This document shows, in pieces, positions 8,870 to 17,468 of a stretch of 64,000 nt of DNA. Made by a program: the position numbers and the translations under genes. Source of the DNA: CAWCDJ01 sp963836015 (GTDB taxonomy: Bacteria > Acidobacteriota > Terriglobia > Bryobacterales > Bryobacteraceae); the NCBI GenBank assembly GCA_963836015.1, contig CAWIIF010000015.1, forward strand, positions 1,984,001 to 2,048,000, in the 5' to 3' direction. The first letter of the stretch is position 1; every line of letters begins with the position of its first letter. Below the pieces are notes generated by a model. It searched no databases, had not been told where the DNA came from, and worked only from the letters and a program-made list of their open reading frames with translations.

Positions 8870-9644
8870 ATGATCGATATCCACAGCCACATTCTGCACG
8901 ACCTGGACGACGGTGCTCGCACCTTCGAAGAATCCCTGGAGATGGTCCGTATAGCCGCGGCCGCGGGTACCACGGACATCGTCGCGTCACCGCATGCCAA
9001 TGAAGAGTACCGCTTCGAGCCGGAAACGGTGGAGGCGCGCATTGCGGAGCTGCAAACGGCGGCGGGGGCTTCGCCGGTCATTCACTACGGGTGCGATTTT
9101 CACCTCACCCGCGAAAATATCGAAGACGCGCTACGGTCACCGGGCAAATACTCGATCGCTCACCGGGGCTACCTGCTGGTGGAGTTCTCCGATTTCCTGA
9201 TCCCGAAGAGCACTGGCGAGATTTTTGCCGCCTTGCTGGCGGCGGGGATGCGGCCGATCATCACCCACCCGGAACGGAACCGCCTGCTGCGCAGCCGCAC
9301 CGACGACCTGGCGGCGTGGGTGGAGCAGGGGTGCCTGATCCAGGTGACCGCGCAATCGCTGCTGGGAAGATTTGGCAAATCCGCCGGGAACGCATCGGCT
9401 GCCTGGATTGGCCGCGGACTGGTGCAGGTGCTGGCAAGTGACGGGCATGACTCTCAAGCACCGCCCGCCGGTCTTGAACGAAGCGTACGCACACGTGGCG
9501 GAGCGATTCGGCGAGGAGACGGCCCGGAGCCTGTGCGTGAGCAATCCGCGCGCGATCGTGAATGGCGAGCCGGTGGAGCGGCTGCGGCCCGCGGTCAAAG
9601 CCCGTCGCTGGTATGCGTGGTGGCGCAAAGCCGATCGGGCTTGA
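8870..9644 (+). CDS. PHP-family tyrosine-protein phosphatase (CpsB/YwqE type), frameshifted
   Basis: Frame one from ATG 8870 carries the PHP metal-binding motifs: D-I-H-S-H-I-L near residue 3, S-P-H-A-N-E-E-Y near 43, T-H-P-E-R-N near 132 and A-S-D-G-H-D near 190. Immediately after this, at about 9452-9455 (CTCTC), the conserved sequence K-H-R-P-P-V-L-N-E-A-Y continues in the next frame and runs to TGA 9642-9644. Removing one C restores a protein of about 257 residues. This family dephosphorylates bacterial tyrosine kinases, and a BY-kinase gene lies at 15221-17449, so it is probably the opposing phosphatase for polysaccharide synthesis. The frameshift may be a sequencing error or a recent mutation; as read, the C-terminal quarter is lost. 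Confidence 0.78.
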
Positions 9645-9648
9645 CGCG

Positions 9649-10600
9649 CTACTCCAGCTTGCGGACCAGGGTAGCGGTGCCGGAGACGAGGCCGAGTTCC
9701 GTGCCCAGGTGATCGGCTACCCAGGTTACTTCGAGGGCGCGGTTCGAGAGGCGCCGCAGCGTCAACTGGCCGCACGCGCCGCTCGCGCCGGTCCAGGGCA
9801 GGCTGCCTCCGTCGGCCCCGGTATGACCGCGAAAATGAAACGCCACGTTGGGTGAGATGGCCTGGTCGGAGACGCGATAGCGGGCGCGGTAGCGGCCACT
9901 CACGATGCCGCCTTCCTCGCTGACCCGCAGTTCGATGTATTCGGGAGGATAGAGCCCGTTATCCCTGGCGCGGGCTGGAGGCACGTATAGCCATTCCCCG
10001 GCCAGGCTATCCGGGGCCGGTGGAGGTGCGACCGGCGGAGCCGCAGGTATGGGCACCGACACCGGGGGCAGTGGGAGCTCGAGCGCGGAAGGAGGCGGAG
10101 CGTCCGCGAGAACCGGTAGCGGCAGGGGCTCAACCGATAGAGAAGCGGAGGGCGGCGGCGAAGGGCGGCTGGGGTGCACGCGAAACACGCCGCTCGCGAA
10201 CGGCCCGCGGGGGCGGAGCGGCAGCCGTCTGCGGTGCGGCAGCCGGGGGCTGGATCGCGCTGTGCGGTATCGTTGGGCGGGGGACGGCCCACAGCAAAGT
10301 CAGAAATACGATTGCGGCCGCCGCTGGCCAACCCCACTGCCGTGATGCGGCAGGCGGCATGGATGCTGCCGGACTTTGCAGTGCGGCCAGAAGCCGTTCA
10401 TCATAAGCCGCCCTCCTGCCGGAATCGGTGAGAACCCAGAGGATCCCGTTGAGCCGCTTCATCTGCAGATCGGCCAGGCGCCGGACTTCCTCGTCGGCGC
10501 AATGGTCCGGATGGATCAGGCGAGCTACGCGCCTGTATGCCTGCCGGATCTCTTCGAGTGACGCCGACCGCGGCAAGCCCAACTCCTCATAATGGTCCAT
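9649..10600 (-). CDS. J-domain membrane protein with C-terminal sensor-like domain, apparently frameshifted
   Basis: From ATG 10600 the product begins with a J-domain (D-H-Y-E-E-L-G-L, then L-I-H-P-D-H with the HPD triplet near residue 32). It continues with one membrane helix near residues 95-115 and a Pro/Ala-rich linker, and stops at 10130. In the overlapping next frame (10188 down to 9649) the Pro-rich linker carries on. A compact domain follows, beginning G-E-W-L-Y-V-P-P and containing Y-P-P-E-Y-I-E-L-R-V and Y-R-V-S-D-Q-A-I-S-P-N. One indel in the repetitive CCG/GCC linker would join them into one protein of about 315 residues. Two overlapping genes (second start GTG 10188) are the alternative. 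The ATG overlaps the ligase-like stop as TGATG, so it is co-translated with the polysaccharide genes. Confidence 0.62.
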
Positions 10601-11748
10601 CAATGATCCCGAGCGCGGGCGTTCCCTCCCGCCAGAGCGAGCCCGGCGATGGCGAAGAACCAGGCCGCCAGACCGGGCCGCTGCTGCATCGGGTAATCCA
10701 CCAGCGCGTGCATCAGAAACGCCACGACGCCAAGTCCATATATCGACCGGACCGCCGGTTTCGAGCAGAGGGCGGCGAAAAGAAACACCAGCGCGAAGAA
10801 CGGCAGGCCTCCTTCGGACGCCCATTGGGCCCAGTCGTTGTGCGCCTGATTCACGAAGACGCCGGTGTCGAGCCGTGCGTAATGAGGGTAGACCTGCGGC
10901 CAGGAGCCCAGGCCGCTGCCGGTCCAGGGACGGTCCCGGACCATGTGGAGGGAGGCTTCGAGCGCGTCCAGCCGGACGGCTTCGCCGGCCCGGTCTTCGA
11001 AGCGGGCCTGAAGCCCCTGCCATCCGACCGCCAGAATGGCAGCCGCCGCGAACCCGGCAAACTGCAGCAGGATCTTCCCTGGCACGCGCTTGCGCAGAAC
11101 CATGAGGCCGAGGGCCGCCGCCGCTTCGCCGGTCGTCAGGACGAAGCCCGCACGCGATGCTCCGGCAATCACCGATCCATAGAAGACAGCGGAGGCGCAA
11201 AGATACAGCGCACGGTAGCGGTCCCGGCTGGCGGACAGGTAGAGAGAGATGGGTAAGAGGAGCTCGACCCAGGCGGAATACTGATTGCGGTTCACAAAAG
11301 GCCCTAGCACGCCGTCGGTGTAACCGGAGGGGAAAAGCCAGAAGATCTTACCACCCGAAGAGACCTGCTGGATTACGGCGGCGGTGGCCAGGATCAGTCC
11401 GGAAACGGCCAAAATCCGCAGCAGGCGGCGCAGTTCGGCGGGATCCGAGCCGATCTCCAGGGCCAGGGCACAGACCAGGAAGAACGTGAACCAGTTCAGA
11501 GCGGCGTTGGCGGTTTCGGCCGGCGACACGGTCAAGCCGAAAGCAAGCTGCGCAAGGGGCCAGGCCGCCGCGCACGCCAGTGGAATCAGCGCCGTGCCCG
11601 TCGGAAAACGGCCCTCGCGGGAGAAGCGCCACGCCGCCAGGGAGAAGATGCCGATCTGGAACAGGCTCCAGGCCCAGCGGTCCTCGATCCAGAGGGTCAG
11701 GACGGCAAACAGGAGCAGGGCTGGAAGAGCGAGGTTCGCGCGTTTCAC
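10600..11748 (-). CDS. O-antigen ligase-like (Wzy_C family) membrane protein
   Basis: The 382-residue protein is hydrophobic throughout, with about 10-12 membrane segments. It has a periplasmic loop near residues 235-300 containing R-P-W-T-G-S-G-L-G-S-W, then Q-A-H-N-D-W-A-Q-W-A-S-E-G-G. The N-R-N-Q-Y-S-A segment and H-N-D-W are characteristic of O-antigen ligase and polymerase proteins. It would join or polymerise sugar chains at the outer face of the inner membrane. The GTG at 11748 was chosen because it overlaps the upstream stop as GTGA and removes a non-family extension. It sits between the hypothetical gene and the J-domain gene in one minus-strand operon. Confidence 0.78.
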   Translation of the reverse strand: MKRANLALPALLLFAVLTLWIEDRWAWSLFQIGIFSLAAWRFSREGRFPTGTALIPLACAAAWPLAQLAFGLTVSPAETANAALNWFTFFLVCALALEIGSDPAELRRLLRILAVSGLILATAAVIQQVSSGGKIFWLFPSGYTDGVLGPFVNRNQYSAWVELLLPISLYLSASRDRYRALYLCASAVFYGSVIAGASRAGFVLTTGEAAAALGLMVLRKRVPGKILLQFAGFAAAAILAVGWQGLQARFEDRAGEAVRLDALEASLHMVRDRPWTGSGLGSWPQVYPHYARLDTGVFVNQAHNDWAQWASEGGLPFFALVFLFAALCSKPAVRSIYGLGVVAFLMHALVDYPMQQRPGLAAWFFAIAGLALAGGNARARDH

Positions 11749-12974
11749 GGGGCAAGCTCCAGGTGCACGCCGTGGATCGCCACGGCGCCGGCCAGGCGCG
11801 GAGAACCGTAGGGACGGCGGTAGGTAAGGGCCAGCCGCACGAGCGCGGACGGTGCGGAAAAATTCGGCTCGCGGCCCGGGATCCACTCCTTCCAGGCGCC
11901 GTCCTCCGACCTATTAAAGACGCTCCAGCCGATGCCTTCGACGGAGGATTCCTCGAGGGGAGCCACGTCGATCCGGATGTGGTAGCGTCGTTTGGGCAGG
12001 AGCGGTACATACTGCCAGGCGAGCAGGCAAGCTTCGGGCTCTTCCCCGGAAAGGGCGGCGCGCCACTCGCCCGGCGCCTGTGAGATGCGGACGCCGGGAG
12101 GCGGCTCGACGTGCCAGTCGAAGGCGGTGGCAAGCGCGGGGCGGCGGAAATCCGCGTTCGTTAGAGGCGCGCCGTTTTCGGGAGCCAGGGGGTGGTAGGG
12201 CGTCAGGCCGCGGCGGCATAGCGCATTCCAGACGGCCGCAGGGGAGGCAGGCTCGCCCTCCTCGAGCGACATGTTACAGAAACTGTAGAGGGCCGGGAGG
12301 TCCTCGGAGGCGGCGGATTCCGAGAGAGCGCGCGCCAGCACGGCGGCCCCCGCGATTTCGCGTCGCCGCAGCAGATACATCAGGAATTGCCGGCGGACGG
12401 GAGGCGGGGCGGTGAGCGCCTGGCGGGCGAAAGACTCCGAGTCGGGCTGCATGCGGCGGCACAGGTCCAACAGGGCCGAGACGTCGCCATACGCCATCTC
12501 AAAGGCGGCCTTCGTCCAGGTAAAGAACGCTGCCGCATCCTGCCGCCGGAAATAATACTGGGCCAAAAGGTAGCGAGGCTGGTAGAGGCGGCTCAGCACG
12601 GCGGCGCGCCGCAGGCAGTCGCCGGCGAGCACGGAATCGCCGTTCCACTCGGCGGCGGAGGCCAGGCGAATCCAGCGCGCCGAGTTCGCCGGTTCGAGGA
12701 GAGCTGCGCGCTGTAAGTCGGGGACCGGATCGACGCCGGATTCCTCGCGTTTTTCGGCCAGCCGCTCATAAAAGACCGGCCAGCCGGCCACGCGCACCGC
12801 GCGCTCGCGGGCTGGCAGCGAGGCGCTGCGCGAAAGGTGATCGGCCCAGGCGAAGCGAGCCGCCGAATAAATGGCAAAGCCGAGGATGAGGAGCGCTCCG
12901 CAGCGAAGAAGCGCGCGGGCTGCAGAGACAGCAGCGCGGGGAACCTCCGGTCGGAGCGAGGACGGCCGGGGCAA
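11745..12974 (-). CDS. Membrane-anchored helical-repeat protein of the polysaccharide locus
   Basis: I know no specific name for this 409-residue protein. One membrane helix lies near residues 20-40 (L-L-I-L-G-F-A-I-Y-S-A-A). TPR-like helical pairs follow to about residue 280, for example A-A-L-L-E-P-A-N-S-A-R-W-I-R-L-A-S-A-A. The C-terminal half looks like a beta-sandwich. Proteins of this build often accompany O-antigen ligase genes, as here. The TTG at 12974 is my start choice: GGAG lies six bases upstream, and the longer ATG start at 13088 would run into the divergent FecR gene. Its stop overlaps the ligase start, so the genes are translationally coupled. Confidence 0.6.
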   Translation of the reverse strand: MPRPSSLRPEVPRAAVSAARALLRCGALLILGFAIYSAARFAWADHLSRSASLPARERAVRVAGWPVFYERLAEKREESGVDPVPDLQRAALLEPANSARWIRLASAAEWNGDSVLAGDCLRRAAVLSRLYQPRYLLAQYYFRRQDAAAFFTWTKAAFEMAYGDVSALLDLCRRMQPDSESFARQALTAPPPVRRQFLMYLLRRREIAGAAVLARALSESAASEDLPALYSFCNMSLEEGEPASPAAVWNALCRRGLTPYHPLAPENGAPLTNADFRRPALATAFDWHVEPPPGVRISQAPGEWRAALSGEEPEACLLAWQYVPLLPKRRYHIRIDVAPLEESSVEGIGWSVFNRSEDGAWKEWIPGREPNFSAPSALVRLALTYRRPYGSPRLAGAVAIHGVHLELAP

Positions 12975-13005
12975 ACTGAACTCCAGAATAACAGAGACGG
13001 AATGC

Positions 13006-13024
13006 TTTTCAAGTCTATTGAAAA
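13006..13024. promoter_or_regulatory. Possible operator between divergent genes
   Basis: TTTTCAA and TTGAAAA form a perfect seven-base inverted repeat around a five-base spacer. It lies in the 78-base AT-richer gap between the minus-strand polysaccharide block (start 12974) and the FecR gene (start 13053), a position suited to a shared regulator. No such regulator is identified. Confidence 0.35.
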
Positions 13025-13052
13025 TGCGCGGTCCGCCGATAAAGAGGGTTGT

Positions 13053-14063
13053 ATGACCACTAACCGAAGCATCTTGCAAACGCTCCAACGAGCGACATTC
13101 ATTCTGCTGGCAGCGGGCGCTGTCAGTTACTTAGCGGCGTCAGGCCCGGCGATCGGAATGGCTGTGGCCGACGGCAGTTTCCGTGTGGACCACTCGCGCG
13201 TTTGGGGTAATGCGACGCTGTTCGACGGCAGCGTGGTCGAGACCGGCCAGGCATTGTCCCGGCTGAAGTTCGCGGCCGGTGCGCGTATGAGCCTGGCATC
13301 CGGAAGCCGTGCGACCGTGCACCAGGGGCGGCTGGTATTGGAATCCGGAGCAGGTCAACTGGAGTCCGCTCCAGGGTTTGAGGTCGAGAGCCGCACTTTG
13401 CGGATCTCCGCGGCCGAACCGGGAACCGTGGCGCGAATCCGCCTGGGCGACGAGCCCAAAGTCGTCGTCGAGGCCCTGCGAGGCAGCGTACGCGTGACCA
13501 ACTCGGCGGGGCTGCTCGTGGCCAGCGTCGAGGCGGGCAAGAGCATCGATTTTGAGCCTCAGGCGGCGGGAGCCTCCGCGCCGACGCGTGCGGCCGGATG
13601 CCTGCTCTCGAAAGGCGGCAGGTTTGTCATCGTGGAGCAGACCACGAACGTGATGCTTGAAGTGGAGGGCGCCGGTTTGAATTCCGAACTCGGCAACCGG
13701 GTCGAGATCAGCGGCATCGCCGATCCGGCCGGTCCTTCCGTGCCGGGAGCCTCCCAGGTCGTGAAAGTAGCGGGCCTGAAGCGGGTGGCCAAAGGTGGCT
13801 GCTCGACGGTGGCCCGCAAGGCCGGTGCATCGGTGAGCATCGCGGCTGCCGGCGGAGCGGCGGCAGCAGCTTCCTCGGGTGCGGCTGGAGCGGCCGGCAC
13901 TGCAGGCGCAGTGGGGGCGGCAGGCGCGGCGACTGCGGCAGGAATTGGCGCCGGAACGATTGCGGTGATCGGCGGGGTAGCCGCGGCCGCCACAGTCGGC
14001 GGATTGGCGGCAGTGGGCGGGCTGCCGGGGCAGGGAGAGTCCACACCCTCCGCCAGCCGCTAG
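13053..14063 (+). CDS. FecR-domain protein with Gly/Ala-rich hydrophobic tail
   Basis: The 336-residue protein has an N-terminal membrane helix or uncleaved signal (F-I-L-L-A-A-G-A-V-S-Y-L-A-A). A FecR-type beta domain follows at about 40-170, recognisable by repeated strands such as A-R-M-S-L-A-S-G-S-R-A-T-V-H and G-S-V-R-V-T-N-S-A-G. The last 75 residues are almost all Gly, Ala and Val and may form membrane helices. FecR domains occur in surface-signalling proteins and in polysaccharide loci. No partner sigma factor or TonB receptor is nearby, so a structural or sensing role in polysaccharide production is more likely. ATG 13053 follows a GAGGG ribosome site. A strong terminator lies just downstream. 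Confidence 0.7.
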   Translation: MTTNRSILQTLQRATFILLAAGAVSYLAASGPAIGMAVADGSFRVDHSRVWGNATLFDGSVVETGQALSRLKFAAGARMSLASGSRATVHQGRLVLESGAGQLESAPGFEVESRTLRISAAEPGTVARIRLGDEPKVVVEALRGSVRVTNSAGLLVASVEAGKSIDFEPQAAGASAPTRAAGCLLSKGGRFVIVEQTTNVMLEVEGAGLNSELGNRVEISGIADPAGPSVPGASQVVKVAGLKRVAKGGCSTVARKAGASVSIAAAGGAAAAASSGAAGAAGTAGAVGAAGAATAAGIGAGTIAVIGGVAAAATVGGLAAVGGLPGQGESTPSASR

Positions 14064-14091
14064 CGTTTACGATTCATGTGGTTCTCCTCAC

Positions 14092-14130
14092 GGTGGGCTC
14101 GGGTAGTTTGCGGGCCCACCTTTTTTGTTT
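14092..14130 (+). terminator. Rho-independent terminator after the FecR gene
   Basis: GGTGGGC (14092-14098) pairs with GCCCACC (14114-14120), and six T residues follow at once (14121-14126). It separates the FecR gene from the polysaccharide operon that begins at 14267. Confidence 0.85.
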
Positions 14131-14266
14131 TGGCCTCGCATAAGGAGTTTTCTGTATTCTCCCGATCCACCCCGGTCCTGCTCTACAGTAATTTCGCTCC
14201 CCGCCGATACATTGCTTTGAGACTCAGAACCGAGATTGTCAAAGTTCGTTCATCACGGAGATTCCA

Positions 14267-15211
14267 ATGCGATTACTGATCATGTCGCTCCTCTGCGCAT
14301 CACTCATGTATGCCCAGGGGCGAGGAATGAGCGCCCCTGACGGGGCCAATCTTCCCGCCCAGAAAATCGGCCCTCGGGACCTGATCGCAATTCAGGTGTA
14401 CGATTCGCCGGAACTGACCCGCACGGTGCGGATCGGCGCAGACGGCTTCATGCGCCTGCCCATGCTTAAACAACGCATCAAGGCGGAAGGCCTCATGCCG
14501 GGCGATCTGGAAACGGTCGTAGCGGATGCGCTCGCGGAAGAGGGACTCCTCGTCGAACCGTTGGTAACGATCACGGTGGCGGAATACGCCAGCCATCCGA
14601 TCAGCGTGGCCGGAGCTGTGCGAGGCCCGCTGACGTTCCAGGCCAGCTCGCCGGTCACTCTGCTCGAAGCCATCACGCGGGCCGGAGGATTGGCTCCGGA
14701 GGCGGGCTCGGAGATCCTGATCAGCAAGGTCCAGCCCGGTCTCGACGGCGAACAGACTTCCCTGATCCAACGAATTCCGGTGAAGGCGCTGATCGACGCC
14801 GCCGATCCCGACGTCAATGTGAAGCTGACGGGCGGAGAGGAGATCCGGGTGCCGGAAGCGGGCAAGATCTTCGTAGTGGGAAACGTGAAGCGCCCAGGCG
14901 CCTTTACGGTCCAGGACGGAGCCGAAAGCAGCGTGCTGAAACTGCTGGCGCTGGCCGAGGGCCTCGCTCCGTACTCCGGCAAACAGGCCTATATTTACAG
15001 GCGCGAGGCGTCCGGGGGCAAGAACGAGATTCCGATCGAACTGAGCAAGATCATGGCCCGGAAGGCGCCGGATGCGACACTCCTGGCGAACGACGTCCTT
15101 TACATCCCCGACAATCGCGGCCGCCGCATCGGACTGGCGGCGCTCGAAAAACTGCTGATGTTCGGTTCCACCGCGGGGGCCACCGCACTGATCTATGGCC
15201 AGGTGCGTTAG
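14267..15211 (+). CDS. Polysaccharide export protein, Wza-like, with SLBB domains
   Basis: The 314-residue protein has a signal peptide and a poly-export domain at about 30-115, beginning I-G-P-R-D-L-I-A-I-Q-V-Y and with the typical V-R-I-G-A-D-G-F-M-R-L-P. Two SLBB-like segments follow (P-I-S-V-A-G-A-V-R-G-P near 125; F-V-V-G-N-V-K-R-P-G-A-F near 204). Such proteins form the periplasmic and outer-membrane channel for capsule or exopolysaccharide. A lipobox cysteine is not obvious in the signal region, which differs from E. coli Wza. It is the first gene of the plus-strand operon and lies 9 bases ahead of the BY-kinase gene, its usual partner. Confidence 0.88.
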   Translation: MRLLIMSLLCASLMYAQGRGMSAPDGANLPAQKIGPRDLIAIQVYDSPELTRTVRIGADGFMRLPMLKQRIKAEGLMPGDLETVVADALAEEGLLVEPLVTITVAEYASHPISVAGAVRGPLTFQASSPVTLLEAITRAGGLAPEAGSEILISKVQPGLDGEQTSLIQRIPVKALIDAADPDVNVKLTGGEEIRVPEAGKIFVVGNVKRPGAFTVQDGAESSVLKLLALAEGLAPYSGKQAYIYRREASGGKNEIPIELSKIMARKAPDATLLANDVLYIPDNRGRRIGLAALEKLLMFGSTAGATALIYGQVR

Positions 15212-15220
15212 CGAGATCCA

Positions 15221-17449
15221 ATGACTGAAAACAATCTGATTCCCACTTTGCCGGCGCCCGCCGAGGACGCTCCGGGGCGCAGCCTCCCGGTCCCATTCGA
15301 CATGTATCGCGTTGCGGGCACTCTCCCGGAGACCGCCCAGGCGGGTTCTGTTCCGCTGTCGCATTATCTGTGGATTCTGCGCCGCCACTGGTGGAAGATC
15401 TCTCTGTTTATCGCCAGCGCGGTCGCGGCCGCGGCGGTTATTTCCTCGCGCATGGTCCCAATGTACGAATCGACGGCGACGATCGACATAGACCGGCAGA
15501 TGCCCAGCGCGATCATCGGGCAGGAGGCTTCGCGAACCATCGCCAATGATTCGGACCAGTTCCTGGCAACTCAGGCGAAGCTGGTTCAGTCCGACTCGGT
15601 CCTGCGCCCGGTGGCTCGCGAGTACCACCTCCAGGAACGTGAGGGCAGCGAGGTGACCACCGCGCCCGGAATGCCGACGGCGTCGGATGACGCCCCGGTC
15701 ATCCTGAAGAGACTCAAAGTCACGCGTCCGCCCAACACCTACCTTTTGTTGATCAGCTACCGCTCGACCGACCCGCACCTGGCGGCGGACGCGGCGAATG
15801 GCATCGCGCGCTCCTATCTGGAGCATACTTACAACATCCGGTTCAAGTCCTCAGCCAGTCTCTCGGCGTTCATGGAGAGACAGTTGGAGGAGCTGAAGGC
15901 AAAGATGGAGCGGTCGAGCGGGGCGCTGGTTCAGTTCGAGCGCGAGCTCAACGTGATCAGCCCCGAAGAGAAAACCAGCATCCTATCGTCGCGGCTGCTG
16001 CAGTTGAACACCGAATACACGAATGCGCAGGCAGACCGGGTGAGAAAGGAATCGGCCTTCCGGTCCGTGTCGGGGGGCTCGCTCGAGGCCGCCCAGGCCT
16101 CTACCCAGGGAGATGCTTTGAAGACCCTCTCCGACCGGATCGACGCGGAGCAGCAACAGTTTGCGGAGATCAAGTCGCATTACGGCCCGAATCATCCGGA
16201 GTACCGCAAAGCCGCGATGCAGGTCGCCGAGCTGCAGCGGCAGCTCCAGGCCGGCCGGTTGAACATCGAACATCGGGTGGAGGTGGAATACCGGGAATCT
16301 TTGAATCGAGAGGCCATGCTGCAGAAGGCCGTAGGCTCGACTAAAGAAGAGTTCGACCGCCTGAACGCGCGATCGTTCGAATACCAGTCGCTCAAACGCG
16401 AAGCCGAAGCCGACAAGAGCCTCTACGAGGAGCTGGTTCGAAAGATAAAGGAAGCGGCAATTAATTCCGGATTTCAGAACAGCGCCATCCGGATTGCAGA
16501 CCTGGCCCGCCCGGCTGTCAAACCGGTGTTCCCGAACATGGCGCTGAATATTCTGCTGGCGTTCCTATTCTCCACCCTGATCAGCGTGGGCATCGCGGTA
16601 ACGGCGGACTTCCTGAACAACGCGGTCCGCGACCCGGAACAGGTGACGAGAACGCTCTCGACCGAAGTAGTCGGCACCCTCCCGGCCGTCAAGGAACTGC
16701 ACGGAAGGGCGCTGATGAGCGGCGGCCGCACTACGGCGATCATGCCGTACGATGCTTCCCGGGATTCCGAGCTTTCAACCTTCCATGAAGCTGTCCGCAC
16801 GCTGCGGAATTCGATCTTCCTGACCGATTTCGACCGGCGCATCCGCAGCCTGATGGTGACCAGTTCCGGCCCGTCCGAAGGAAAGTCGACGACCGCCGTA
16901 CACCTGGCGCTCGCGCACGCGCAGCAGGGGCGGCGCACACTGCTGATCGACGGCGACCTGCGGCGGCCGAGCGTGCACCGCAGGTTCGACATCCAGAGCA
17001 CTCCGGGGCTGGCCAATGTCCTGACGACCGGAATTCCGTGGCGCAGCGTGGTGGTGCGGAAAGAGTCTCAGCCGAACCTGGACATCCTCCCGGCCGGCCC
17101 TCCGATGCGTCGCGCCGCGGACCTTATTGGTGTGGCGTTCACACAGCTTCTCGAAGAGGCATCCGAGGAATACGATCTCGTGGTGCTCGACTCCCCGCCG
17201 CTGCTCGGGTTCCCGGAACCGCTGCAGATGGCCGCGTCAGTGGACGGGGTACTCATGATTGCGCTGGCCGGGCGCACCGACCGGAAGGCCCTTGGTTCGG
17301 CAGTGAACACGCTAAAGCGTCTTCGGGCCAACATCGTGGGCGTAGTGCTCAACGAGGTCAAGGCCAATAGCAGCGACAACTACTACTACCACTACCATCC
17401 GAAATATTACAAGCACTACAGCAACGTCGAGGTGGAGACGGAAGGCTGA
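15221..17449 (+). CDS. BY-kinase: polysaccharide co-polymerase fused to tyrosine autokinase
   Basis: The 742-residue protein has a Wzz-type N-terminus with a first membrane helix near residue 65, a long coiled-coil periplasmic region (about 200-410) and a second helix near 440. The cytoplasmic kinase has Walker A S-G-P-S-E-G-K-S-T-T near 545, Walker A' L-L-I-D-G-D-L-R-R-P near 570 and Walker B Y-D-L-V-V-L-D-S-P-P near 650. The tail holds a cluster of seven tyrosines within about 20 residues (D-N-Y-Y-Y-H-Y-H-P-K-Y-Y-K-H-Y), the usual autophosphorylation sites. It would control chain length and export together with the Wza-like protein. The PHP phosphatase at 8870-9644 is the likely antagonist. 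Confidence 0.92.
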   Translation: MTENNLIPTLPAPAEDAPGRSLPVPFDMYRVAGTLPETAQAGSVPLSHYLWILRRHWWKISLFIASAVAAAAVISSRMVPMYESTATIDIDRQMPSAIIGQEASRTIANDSDQFLATQAKLVQSDSVLRPVAREYHLQEREGSEVTTAPGMPTASDDAPVILKRLKVTRPPNTYLLLISYRSTDPHLAADAANGIARSYLEHTYNIRFKSSASLSAFMERQLEELKAKMERSSGALVQFERELNVISPEEKTSILSSRLLQLNTEYTNAQADRVRKESAFRSVSGGSLEAAQASTQGDALKTLSDRIDAEQQQFAEIKSHYGPNHPEYRKAAMQVAELQRQLQAGRLNIEHRVEVEYRESLNREAMLQKAVGSTKEEFDRLNARSFEYQSLKREAEADKSLYEELVRKIKEAAINSGFQNSAIRIADLARPAVKPVFPNMALNILLAFLFSTLISVGIAVTADFLNNAVRDPEQVTRTLSTEVVGTLPAVKELHGRALMSGGRTTAIMPYDASRDSELSTFHEAVRTLRNSIFLTDFDRRIRSLMVTSSGPSEGKSTTAVHLALAHAQQGRRTLLIDGDLRRPSVHRRFDIQSTPGLANVLTTGIPWRSVVVRKESQPNLDILPAGPPMRRAADLIGVAFTQLLEEASEEYDLVVLDSPPLLGFPEPLQMAASVDGVLMIALAGRTDRKALGSAVNTLKRLRANIVGVVLNEVKANSSDNYYYHYHPKYYKHYSNVEVETEG

Positions 17450-17468
17450 TCCGGATCGGGAGCCGGGC

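Noticed and set aside
14300..15826. 508-codon minus-strand frame opposite the export protein and BY-kinase genes
   Set aside because: It spans two recognised genes and has shadow composition without motifs.
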